A stretch of DNA of 58,543 nucleotides from Alphaproteobacteria bacterium (lineage in GTDB: Bacteria; Pseudomonadota; Alphaproteobacteria; Rhizobiales; CAJQND01): positions 1-58,543 of the forward strand of contig JAAEUE010000199.1 in the NCBI GenBank assembly GCA_024227565.1. Direction: 5' to 3'. Below, one piece after another: positions 1 through 7,110 of the stretch. The notes beneath the pieces were generated by a model. It did not search any database, was not told the origin of the DNA, and saw only the letters and a list, made by a program, of their open reading frames with translations. The position numbers and the translations under genes are program-made. Position 1 is the stretch's first letter. Each line of letters opens with the position of its first letter.

Positions 1-50
1 CCAGACATCCATGTCCGTTTTGCCTCCACATGTCGGTTTAGCCCCTGAAA

Positions 51-84
51 GCGGACTCTCTATCTGGCCGACCAAAGAGTCCGC
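51..84. repeat. Short inverted repeat in the left-end intergenic region
   Basis: GCGGACTCT (51-59) and AGAGTCCGC (76-84) are exact reverse complements around a 16-base spacer. No T run follows, so it is not an obvious terminator. The rest of bases 1-356 shows no convincing gene, repeat or RNA; a short stretch must hold the promoter of the cyclase gene that starts at 357. Confidence 0.35.
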
Positions 85-356
85 AAAGTGCCATTAGTTA
101 CCTTCAGTCGATTTGAGTTGAATGTCCGCTTGGAGCCCATTCGAGACCTTCGAACGATGTCGCAAACGAGATAATCCCATAGGAATCGAATGCACAGGTT
201 TGACCCTTTTCGGACCTAGGCCAATATGAAGACTGTTCGATTAGACCTGCTGATCGTCTTCTCATAGATTAGCAACGATTTCTCCGCCTATTCGACAGGC
301 TAACGCAAACTCACTACGCTCATTCCAATTTCCACAACTGACCGAGGTGGACGGCC

Positions 357-1394
357 ATGGCACAGGATAAAATCGAAAGAAGGCTCGCCGCAATTCTCGT
401 TGCTGATGTTGTCGGCTACAGCCGCATGATGGGTGAAGACGAGGCGGCCACGCTGCTCGCACTTCAGGAGCATCGTTTCGCCCTGATTGATCCGACCATC
501 GGGCAATACCATGGCCGGATCGTAAAGCTGATGGGCGACGGAATTTTGGTCGAATTTCACAGCGTCCATGATGCTGTGGAATGCGCAGCAGCAATACAAA
601 GCGGCATGGTTTCACGGAACGCCAGCGTATCCGAAGGCCGGCAGATCAGGTTCCGCATGGGTGTCAACCTTGGTGACGTGCTTATCGAAAACGGTGACAT
701 CTACGGTGATGGTGTGAATATCGCCGCGCGCTTGCAGGAAATTGCCGAACCCAACGGTGTGTGTATTTCAAATTCGGTCTTTGGGCATATCGACGGGGAT
801 GTTGATCACACATTTGCAGACATCGGCGCTCACGAGTTCAAAAATATTACCAAACCGATCCGGGTATATCATTACAGCCCGGATCCTTCTGCCAAGCCTG
901 CTCATGCCGCCTTCCGGCCTTTTATAGACATGCCGGTCGAAAAGCGGCCGCTGATAACTGGTGGATGTCTGTGTGGCAACGTACGCTACGAAGCCACAGA
1001 GAAAGCGCTCGGTTCAATGCTCTGTCACTGCCGCATCTGCCAGAAGTTTTCAGGCGCTCCCGTTCTTGGTGGCACAACCTTCCTGACGGAAGCGCTGCAC
1101 TTCACTAACGGCAATCCCAAATTCTTCGAGTCCTCACACATCGCAGAGCGTGGGTTTTGCCGCGACTGTGGAACGGCTCTCGTTTACCGCGGTGTAATTG
1201 GGGTTTGGACGAAGTGGATCATGGTGTTTACTGCCAGCCTGGACGAGCCTGAGAAATTTCCGCCGACGTACCATTTGGGCATTGAAAGCTCGATGCCATG
1301 GCTTGACATCCATGATGATTTGCCGCGAACGAAGTGCAAGGACTCGCCAAGCCTTATTGAGGCTTATAAGTTCGTAGGCGAAGAGGTTCCTTAG
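357..1394 (+). CDS. Class III adenylate/guanylate cyclase fused to a GFA/CENP-V-type zinc domain
   Basis: The N-terminal half (about residues 8-175) is a class III nucleotide cyclase catalytic domain. It has a metal-binding Asp17 in VADVVGYSR, a second Asp61 in KLMGDG, and the transition-state Asn/Arg in GDGVNIAAR, so it should be active. The C-terminal half (about 198-340) is a GFA (glutathione-dependent formaldehyde-activating, CENP-V/Mss4-like) domain with the full cysteine set: GGCLCG, CHCRIC and FCRDCG. Cyclases of this clade usually carry TPR or membrane modules; a zinc/thiol domain is a less usual partner. There is no signal peptide or membrane segment, so it should be cytosolic. The ATG at 357 follows a GAGGTGG at 343-349. 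The substrate (ATP or GTP) and any GFA substrate are not readable from sequence. The fusion suggests a thiol or aldehyde signal coupled to cNMP synthesis, which is inference. Confidence 0.85.
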   Translation: MAQDKIERRLAAILVADVVGYSRMMGEDEAATLLALQEHRFALIDPTIGQYHGRIVKLMGDGILVEFHSVHDAVECAAAIQSGMVSRNASVSEGRQIRFRMGVNLGDVLIENGDIYGDGVNIAARLQEIAEPNGVCISNSVFGHIDGDVDHTFADIGAHEFKNITKPIRVYHYSPDPSAKPAHAAFRPFIDMPVEKRPLITGGCLCGNVRYEATEKALGSMLCHCRICQKFSGAPVLGGTTFLTEALHFTNGNPKFFESSHIAERGFCRDCGTALVYRGVIGVWTKWIMVFTASLDEPEKFPPTYHLGIESSMPWLDIHDDLPRTKCKDSPSLIEAYKFVGEEVP

Positions 1395-1548
1395 GAGTAA
1401 CAGCGCCGCACCTTGTATGACCGTTGTTGGCATAAAGTGACAATGCGAGACATGTCGCAAATCAACCATACTCGATAATCAAGTTTGGTCGATTTGTCCG
1501 CAGAGCCGCCATTCGCAGTTGCTGGATTAATGGGTCTTGACCCCAAGG

Positions 1549-2508
1549 TTACGTCTTCTTCCTAGGTGCACGTTTGGCGCGGGGCTTGGCCGGTGCCCGC
1601 TTTTTCTTCGGCGGCGGATCGTCCTTCATGCCGTAGGTTTCTGCCCGCGCCACAACCTTTTCAGCGCGCAACAAATGCGGCCGGTCATACATTTGCCCGT
1701 CAATGCCCAACACGCCCGGATTACCGGCGTTGGCGAAGGCTTCAACCAGTTCCCGCGAGCTTTCCACATCGGATTTGAACGGCGTGAACGCCTCATTGAT
1801 AATCGGGATTTGAGCCGGGTGGATAGCCATTTTGGCGGTGAACCCATCGCGCAGCGCGGCGTCGCATTCGCGCTTCAGGCCCTCTTGGTCTTTGTAGTTG
1901 ATGTGAACTGTGTCTATGGCCTCAACCCGGGCCGCATGTGCTGCGATCAGGCAGAGGCTGCGGACCAGTTGGTAGGGCGGGAGAAACAGCCCCTGCTCAT
2001 CCCGGTTCGCCAAGGCGCCCATATCAGCGCTCAAGTCTTCTGCACCCCAGCCGAGGCCCATCAGCCGCGGCGTTGAACCGCCATAGGATCCCAGACCGAA
2101 CACCGAGCGCGCCGTTTCCGTGGCAATCGCAATGACCTTCACGGTGCCGGTGGTGATCGCAAGCTCGCTTTCTTTGGCAACCAGCATTTCAGAGAACTTC
2201 TTGGCATTCTCCCCGTCGCGGCACTTTGGCAGCAAAACGCCGTCTGGCCGGCCCGGCATCACACTGTCGAGATCGCGAAACGCCTCGCCGTCTCCCAGCG
2301 GGTTGACCCGCACAAACGCCTTGGGGCCGGTTTTGCGCATGGATGGCGGCAAGGCCTCGAGCGCGTCCCGGACGATGGAACGGGCCTTGTTGCGATCTTG
2401 TGGCGCAACAGAGTCCTCCAAATCCAGAACCACAGCATCAGCCTCGGCGTCGAAGGCCTTGATGATCTTGTTTTCGTCGTTCCCTGGGACAAATAAATAT
2501 GATCGCAT
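1549..2508 (-). CDS. HpcH/HpaI-CitE family CoA-ester lyase (malyl-CoA lyase/thioesterase-like)
   Basis: The 319-residue protein starts MRSYLFVPGNDENKI and has the family features: the VLDLEDSV metal-binding region, a VRVNPLG segment with the conserved Arg, and LGWGAEDLSADMG further on. Relatives cleave or hydrolyse beta-hydroxyacyl-CoA esters such as malyl-CoA, beta-methylmalyl-CoA or citramalyl-CoA. The C-terminus carries an unusual Lys/Arg/Pro/Ala-rich tail of about 25 residues. The gene lies 17 bases behind a MaoC hydratase gene on the same strand. That pairing is typical of C4/C5 dicarboxylyl-CoA chemistry (ethylmalonyl-CoA pathway or mesaconate/itaconate use). The exact substrate cannot be assigned. 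Confidence 0.85.
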   Translation of the reverse strand: MRSYLFVPGNDENKIIKAFDAEADAVVLDLEDSVAPQDRNKARSIVRDALEALPPSMRKTGPKAFVRVNPLGDGEAFRDLDSVMPGRPDGVLLPKCRDGENAKKFSEMLVAKESELAITTGTVKVIAIATETARSVFGLGSYGGSTPRLMGLGWGAEDLSADMGALANRDEQGLFLPPYQLVRSLCLIAAHAARVEAIDTVHINYKDQEGLKRECDAALRDGFTAKMAIHPAQIPIINEAFTPFKSDVESSRELVEAFANAGNPGVLGIDGQMYDRPHLLRAEKVVARAETYGMKDDPPPKKKRAPAKPRAKRAPRKKT

Positions 2509-2525
2509 CGTTCAGACGTCCAATC

Positions 2526-2987
2526 TCAAGCAGCCTCCGGCCGCATATGCATAAAGGCCTGACGGCGGCAAACCGCCACCAGCACATCATCCTGATTAAA
2601 TCCCCGGTGTTCAAACTCAACTATGCCCGCATCAGGCCTGGACTTGCTCACCCGCTTCGAAATCACCTCGGTTACCGCGTGCAGGCTATCGCCCTGAAAC
2701 ATGGGCTTGGGAAAGCGCACATCGGTCATGCCCAGATTGGCAATCGTTGTTCCGAGCGTCAGATCCCCTACGGTCATGCCGATGAGCAGACCGAGGGTGA
2801 AAATCGAATTCATGATGGGTTGGCCCCATTCGGTATTGCGCTCGCAAAAATGACGGTCAATGTGCAAAGGCTGCGGGTTGAGGGTCAAATTGGAGAACAA
2901 CATATTGTCCATCTCCGTGACCGTTCGGCTCAACTCGTGGACATGAACTTTGCCAATCTCGAAATCTTCAAAATAAAGCCCGGCCAA
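2526..2987 (-). CDS. MaoC-type hot-dog hydratase
   Basis: The 153-residue single hot-dog protein begins MAGLYFEDFEIGKVHVHELSRT. It carries the MaoC hydratase pattern around NLTLNPQPLHIDRHF (the usual Asp/His catalytic pair region), then G-x-x-I-M-N-S-I-F-T-L. Members hydrate enoyl-CoA esters. It starts at a TTG codon: GGAGG lies 8 bases upstream, no ATG lies near, and the family N-terminus fits this start. It is the first gene of a two-gene operon with the CoA lyase downstream. A mesaconyl-CoA or related hydratase is possible, but classical mesaconyl-CoA hydratases are longer, so I keep the general name. Confidence 0.85.
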   Translation of the reverse strand: MAGLYFEDFEIGKVHVHELSRTVTEMDNMLFSNLTLNPQPLHIDRHFCERNTEWGQPIMNSIFTLGLLIGMTVGDLTLGTTIANLGMTDVRFPKPMFQGDSLHAVTEVISKRVSKSRPDAGIVEFEHRGFNQDDVLVAVCRRQAFMHMRPEAA

Positions 2988-3038
2988 GGGAACGTCCTCC
3001 GCTGTATTGGAATGAGCGGACTATCTGCGTTTTCGCGC

Positions 3039-3307
3039 GATTCTTGAAGGCGGAAGCAGAGTTTCGCGGAGACTAAATCCCATGGACTCTAGATTACGAG
3101 ACCCCCTATTTCACCGCACGTATAGCGTGTTACCGATTCTGGGTGAGTCGTTATGCGAGTCTCCGATTCTGTTAACAGGCGCCTGTGGACAGTTTGTGGA
3201 TAGATTCCGAACAACCTAATAAGAGACTGTTTTTAAATCGTTTTTCAAACACATCCAAAACCAGATATCCTGTTAACTCTTCATTAAGCGCCCGCTCCCT
3301 AGGACTC
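3039..3307. promoter_or_regulatory. Divergent control region with eight GANTC (CcrM) sites
   Basis: The 352-base gap between the divergent maoC-like and receiver genes holds GANTC sites starting at 3039, 3085, 3135, 3145, 3157, 3165, 3203 and 3303. About one would be expected by chance in this length. A 9-base direct repeat CCGATTCTG occurs at 3133 and 3163. TGTGGATAG at about 3196-3204 is one base off a reverse DnaA box. The right part is A+T rich and leads to the CtrA box at 3273. In alphaproteobacteria GANTC is the CcrM methylation site and often marks cell-cycle-regulated promoters. Confidence 0.55.
3273..3287 (+). promoter_or_regulatory. CtrA box upstream of the pseudo-receiver gene
   Basis: TTAA-CTCTTCA-TTAA matches the full CtrA consensus TTAA-N7-TTAA. 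It ends 52 bases before the ATG at 3340, a position compatible with direct control by CtrA. Confidence 0.6.
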
Positions 3308-3339
3308 GCATAGAGCGAACCAGAGGAGCGAACTTAAAA

Positions 3340-3732
3340 ATGTTCGGCAAAGTCATGAATATGACCCGGTGTTTGGTCGTTGATGCCTGCGGCGAAGACC
3401 GCGAACAGACCACTGCTCTACTGCAAGACTATGGCTTCGATGTATTTCGAGCGGAAACGAGCGAACAGGCTCTGTCGGCCTGCCGCACGGAGATGCCCGA
3501 CATGATTGTTGTTGCCGCCGCAGAAGAGCCTCGTGAAACCCCCACCTTGCTGATGAACCTGAAAGCTGCGGCCAATCGGCTGGGACGTGCGCCTGTCATT
3601 CTGGTGTGCGCGCGCGACCCGAACCCAAGCAGCATAGGCGCCGCCATTATTCATGGTGCAAGCGAGTTCATCGTTAAGCCGTTCGACGGCGCAATTCTTG
3701 ACGACAAGCTCAAGCAACTGGGCCTGGCCTAG
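3340..3732 (+). CDS. Receiver-domain protein lacking the phospho-acceptor aspartate (pseudo-receiver)
   Basis: A stand-alone REC-like fold of 130 residues. Acidic residues of the first strand are partly kept (LVVDACGED, Asp15/Asp20), and the beta5 lysine is present in FIVKPFD. The segment PDMIVVAAAEE puts Ala59 where the phospho-Asp of PDLVLLD normally sits. It therefore probably cannot be phosphorylated in the classical way. The ATG at 3340 has an AGAGGAG about 12 bases upstream; a second ATG at 3355 or 3361 would also give a complete fold. The gene is preceded by a CtrA box and a GANTC cluster and is followed after 45 bases by a DksA-like gene. A role in cell-cycle or stress signalling is suggested only by the control region. 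Confidence 0.75.
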   Translation: MFGKVMNMTRCLVVDACGEDREQTTALLQDYGFDVFRAETSEQALSACRTEMPDMIVVAAAEEPRETPTLLMNLKAAANRLGRAPVILVCARDPNPSSIGAAIIHGASEFIVKPFDGAILDDKLKQLGLA

Positions 3733-3777
3733 GGCTTTTTGCTCAAGACATCCAGTTCACATGGTAGACTAGCGGCC

Positions 3778-4131
3778 ATGGCTGATCTGACGGATGACGA
3801 TATCGACTATTTCAAAGGCCGGCTCATGGCCATGCGCGATGAGCTTACCGCATTCCTTGAGACGGGAGATGATGAGACCGCGCCGGTGCAACTGGATCAA
3901 ACCAGCGTTGGGCGGCTGTCGCGGATGGACGCCATACAGCGCCAGGCCATGGCCCAGGAAACCGAACGGCGAAGGCATAATGACTTGCGCCGCATCGCGG
4001 CCGCTCTGATGCGAATTGAGGACGGCGAATATGGCTATTGCGTCTCTTCAGGCGACCCGATTCCCAGAGCCCGCCTGGAGCTCGACCCCGCTGCGGCCAC
4101 CACCGTCAAGAAACCCGAATCGTCTTCCTAA
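3778..4131 (+). CDS. DksA/TraR family protein without the zinc-finger cysteines
   Basis: The 117-residue protein shows the N-terminal coiled-coil-like region (about residues 5-80, with repeated Arg/Glu) and the C-terminal DksA-type segment IEDGEYGYCVSSGDPIPRARLELDP. The normal four zinc-ligand cysteines are reduced to one: CxxC becomes CVSS and the second CxxC pair is absent. Zinc-less DksA paralogues are known in some proteobacteria and can still act with RNA polymerase. The ATG at 3778 is preferred over an upstream in-frame TTG at 3739 because the family fold begins there; the ribosome site is weak. It probably shares a transcript with the receiver gene upstream. Confidence 0.8.
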   Translation: MADLTDDDIDYFKGRLMAMRDELTAFLETGDDETAPVQLDQTSVGRLSRMDAIQRQAMAQETERRRHNDLRRIAAALMRIEDGEYGYCVSSGDPIPRARLELDPAAATTVKKPESSS

Positions 4132-4167
4132 GCAATTGGCGCTGCTGTTACTTCAAGTGTCGCTCAC

Positions 4168-4198
4168 CTGTCATGAAACGGTTATAGGGGGGTATATG
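4168..4198 (+). promoter_or_regulatory. Possible PhoB-type box and -10 before the MFS gene
   Basis: CTGTCAT-GAAA-CGGTTAT (4168-4185) resembles the 7-4-7 direct repeat of a PHO box, with the second half matching 5 of 7. TATATG at 4193-4198 could be the -10. This is a weak, by-eye match. Confidence 0.25.
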
Positions 4199-4245
4199 CA
4201 GCGCCTGCAATTACACTGCACTTTGCATCATCTGGAGGTTTCATA

Positions 4246-5505
4246 GTGGGCGCTGGCGTGCGTTCTGTCTGGGCCCTGTTTATCGGGGTGGCCGTTCTGG
4301 CTTTGGGCAATGGCCTTCAGAGCACGCTGCTTAGTGTGCGCGCGATCGATGCTGACTTTGGCGCAACGATCACCGGCTATGTGATGGCCGGTTACTTCGT
4401 GGGCACATTGTTGGGCTCAATCGTGACGCCGAAGCTGATTGAGCACGTAGGGCACATTCGGGTGTTTGCCGCGTTCGCCTCCATCATTTCCACCAGCGCC
4501 CTGCTCCATGCGGTGTTCGTTGATCCGGTTGCCTGGTTCACATTTCGCGCCATCACAGGTTTGTGCATCGCCGGGCTCTATATTGTGTCTGAAAGCTGGG
4601 TAAATTCTGCCGCCACCAACGAGACCCGCGGCAAGATGTTGTCGGCTTACATGCTGATCATTTTTGCCTCCATGGGCGTGGGGCAACTCTTGCTGAACGT
4701 GCCTGACCACAATGGCTATGTTCAGTTCATCATTGTCTCTGCACTGATGTCGGTTGCCTTGGTGCCGATGTCTCTTGCACGCACACCCGTGCCGGAAATC
4801 AACAATCCGCGTCCAGTGTCGATTGCCGATATTTACAAGCTTTCCCCGCTGGCGGTTATTGCCTGCTTTTTCAACGGCTTGGGGCAAAGTGTCTTCTTCA
4901 GCCTAGGTGCCGTTTATGGCAATGCGCTAGGCATGGGGCTCGGCCAGGTCTCTGTGTTGATGGCCCTTCCGATGCTTGGTGTCATCGCCTCTCAGTTTCC
5001 CGTGGGCATGGTTTCAGACCGTTTTGACAGGCGCCAGGTTATGACCGTGCTTGCGTTCATCACCGCATCGGTTGCGTATGCTGGTGTTTTTGCCGGGCAA
5101 CTGCCGTTCCTCTATCTGGCCGGCTTGTTTGCGCTGTTTGGGGCGCTGAGCTTGCCGTTGTACTCAATCGCCCTGGCCCATGCCAACGATTACCTTGAAA
5201 ACGACCAGATGCTGGGGGCCGCCGGCAAACTGGTTTTGTTGTTCGGCGTTGGCGCGATTGCCGGGCCGGTGATTGCCGGTGACCTGATGGACCGCTTCGG
5301 GCCACATGCGTTTTTCGTGTTCCTGGGCGGCGTTTATGGGCTGATCGGAATATTCGCCCTTTACCGCATGACACGCCGCGCCTCTGTGCCTCTGGAAGAT
5401 CAGGGCGATTGGGTTTTGATGTCGACGCAAACCACTTCGGTTGCCGCAACCGCAATCGCGATCGAAACCGCCGAAGGGTGGGAAGAAGAACCTACCAACT
5501 TCTAA
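4246..5505 (+). CDS. MFS transporter of the YcaD-like type
   Basis: A 419-residue polytopic membrane protein with about 12 predicted helices. The motif GMVSDRFDRRQ in the loop that begins the second half is the MFS signature (G-x-x-x-D-R-x-x-R-R), and the first half contains the TGYVMAGYFVGTLLGS entry typical of the YcaD branch. Substrate unknown. The start is GTG at 4246 with TGGAGG about 8 bases upstream. The C-terminus ends with a soluble tail rich in Thr, Ala and Glu. It is 114 bases behind the DksA-like gene and may have its own promoter. Confidence 0.85.
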   Translation: MGAGVRSVWALFIGVAVLALGNGLQSTLLSVRAIDADFGATITGYVMAGYFVGTLLGSIVTPKLIEHVGHIRVFAAFASIISTSALLHAVFVDPVAWFTFRAITGLCIAGLYIVSESWVNSAATNETRGKMLSAYMLIIFASMGVGQLLLNVPDHNGYVQFIIVSALMSVALVPMSLARTPVPEINNPRPVSIADIYKLSPLAVIACFFNGLGQSVFFSLGAVYGNALGMGLGQVSVLMALPMLGVIASQFPVGMVSDRFDRRQVMTVLAFITASVAYAGVFAGQLPFLYLAGLFALFGALSLPLYSIALAHANDYLENDQMLGAAGKLVLLFGVGAIAGPVIAGDLMDRFGPHAFFVFLGGVYGLIGIFALYRMTRRASVPLEDQGDWVLMSTQTTSVAATAIAIETAEGWEEEPTNF

Positions 5506-5524
5506 AGCGCCAAAATATTTATGG

Positions 5525-5539
5525 TTAACCGGGATTTAA
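5525..5539 (+). promoter_or_regulatory. CtrA box upstream of the DUF2336 gene
   Basis: TTAA-CCGGGAT-TTAA is an exact TTAA-N7-TTAA match lying 80 bases before the ATG at 5620, in the short gap after the MFS gene. Confidence 0.55.
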
Positions 5540-5619
5540 GCATCCCATGGCACCTTCTGCACTCCAGGGCGAACTTCGTGCGCCCGTGGCAAGTGTAGCG
5601 TAACGTTTGAAGGTGGCCG

Positions 5620-6804
5620 ATGTCAGCTGAGTCCATAGATCCTTATGAAATTGCGTGCCTTGAGGTGAGCATCGAGAAAGCTTTGCCGCAGCAACGTATT
5701 GCGGCGGGCAAAGCCATCGTTTCGTTGCTGCAATCTTCACATTTGCCCGATGAGGGTCAAACCACTCTGTCCAATCTGCTGCTCAAGCTGACCGTTGATC
5801 CGGAGAGGTCTGTCCGCAAAGCCGTGGTTGGATCTCTTAGAGACCTCCGCGGCCTCTCAGAGGATTTGGTTTTCTCGGTCATCTCAGACGATGACGAACT
5901 GGCCCTGCCCTTCCTTGCGGTGACGAAATCGCTCAACAAGCGAATGATGGTGGCCATCGCGAAAGTCGGGGACGCAGCCAGAAAATCTGTGGTTGCCGCC
6001 CGCGGCGATTGCCCCCAAGAGGCGGCCGACATTTTGATCGCAAACTGCCCTGCGGAAATCGTCGTTGAACTTCTCGCCAATCCCGAGCTGAAGCTGACGG
6101 TTGCTCAATACGAGAAAATCATCGAACGCCACGGCTCTGAAAAGCCCATTATGGCGCAGCTCTCAAAGCAGGATGAGCTGCCAGCGCACCTGAAGGTGAT
6201 GATGGCAAGGGCCGTATCAGACGAATTGCGCACCAATGTCCACAACGACGATGTGGCCAGCACGATCAGGTCGCAACGGATGATCGATGTGGCTGAAGAA
6301 GAGGCCATCCTGCAGATTTCAGCGACCACAAGGCCCGTAGAGCGGGCAAGACTGGTCAGCTACCTCTGTGACCTCCAACAGCTCACCCCCTCTCTCATTC
6401 TGCGGGCCACGTGCACCGGCGAAATGGCCTTTGTCGAGAGCGCGTTGTCGCTGCTGTCGGGCTTGCAGATCTTGCGTGTGCGCAATTTGATGTACGCCCA
6501 GGGTGCAATGTCATTGCGCGCTGTTCATTCGCGCGCCAACCTGCCCCGGGTCTTGTTTGATCCCTTGCGCATCGCCGCCGATGTGGAACGAGAACGCCAG
6601 GAAGCTGATCAAGCCAAGTCCCCAGATGTATTCGGCAAGCACGTGGTTGAAGCCATTGTCACCAAATATGAGAGTTTTTCGCCGAACCGCCGGTCTGAAT
6701 TGCTGCAGATTGTCCAATCATACGGATCGGTAAAGACCCGTGAGTTGGCAACGCACCTTCTGGAAAGTGACTACAGCGCTGAAACAGGTGCACTTGCCGC
6801 TTGA
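5620..6804 (+). CDS. DUF2336 protein (alphaproteobacterial, function unknown)
   Basis: The 394-residue soluble protein is built almost only of helices in a HEAT-like series (for example LLLKLTVDPERSVRKAVVGSLRD and LSNLLLKL). This is characteristic of DUF2336, a family found mainly in alphaproteobacteria. No catalytic motif or membrane segment is visible. The ATG at 5620 follows GAAGGTGG. A CtrA box lies 80 bases upstream, which hints at a cell-cycle or motility-linked role (inference). A rho-independent terminator follows at 6861. Confidence 0.8.
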   Translation: MSAESIDPYEIACLEVSIEKALPQQRIAAGKAIVSLLQSSHLPDEGQTTLSNLLLKLTVDPERSVRKAVVGSLRDLRGLSEDLVFSVISDDDELALPFLAVTKSLNKRMMVAIAKVGDAARKSVVAARGDCPQEAADILIANCPAEIVVELLANPELKLTVAQYEKIIERHGSEKPIMAQLSKQDELPAHLKVMMARAVSDELRTNVHNDDVASTIRSQRMIDVAEEEAILQISATTRPVERARLVSYLCDLQQLTPSLILRATCTGEMAFVESALSLLSGLQILRVRNLMYAQGAMSLRAVHSRANLPRVLFDPLRIAADVERERQEADQAKSPDVFGKHVVEAIVTKYESFSPNRRSELLQIVQSYGSVKTRELATHLLESDYSAETGALAA

Positions 6805-6860
6805 TCCCCCGGGGCTTCCCCCGCAAATACACAATCAGTTCGCCTTAGGGTCTGGACCCT

Positions 6861-6892
6861 AGCGCTCCAGACTGTTCTGGGGCGCTTTTTCT
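6861..6892 (+). terminator. Rho-independent terminator of the DUF2336 gene
   Basis: The arms AGCGCTCCAG (6861-6870) and CTGGGGCGCT (6877-6886) form a 10-pair stem with one G-T pair, followed directly by a T run. A smaller perfect palindrome AGGGTC-TG-GACCCT precedes it at 6847-6860. Confidence 0.8.
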
Positions 6893-6930
6893 TATTGGCT
6901 CTGGGCTGGGAGGAACTGTCTCTAGAAACA

Positions 6931-6958
6931 CGTATGCCGGGGCGAACCCCGGCATACG
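6931..6958. repeat. Perfect 12-pair hairpin, extragenic palindrome-like
   Basis: CGTATGCCGGGG (6931-6942), loop CGAA, CCCCGGCATACG (6947-6958). No T run follows. It resembles the GC-rich extragenic palindromes common in alphaproteobacteria. The rest of the 6805-7110 gap shows nothing else except A+T-rich sequence near 7030-7090. Confidence 0.5.
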
Positions 6959-7110
6959 GTACTCAAACTGAGCCAACGGGCTCTGATACGCAACTAACTG
7001 TCACGTAATCTAGAGGCAGCGGCTTAAAATTCCCTAAATTCTATGGTGAAAAAAAGGATCATCTTTGTTTTGATTTGGCACACACCAAAACAATAGGTAC
7101 GGGTGCTTGA

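Noticed and set aside
3039..3307. Chromosome replication origin
   Set aside because: GANTC, CtrA and DnaA-like sites occur together, but only one near-match DnaA box is present, there is no hemE/dnaA-type neighbourhood and no clear unwinding region. A regulated promoter explains it better.
3310..3334. LexA box GAAC-N-GAAC before the pseudo-receiver gene
   Set aside because: The two GAAC are separated by nine bases instead of the required seven.
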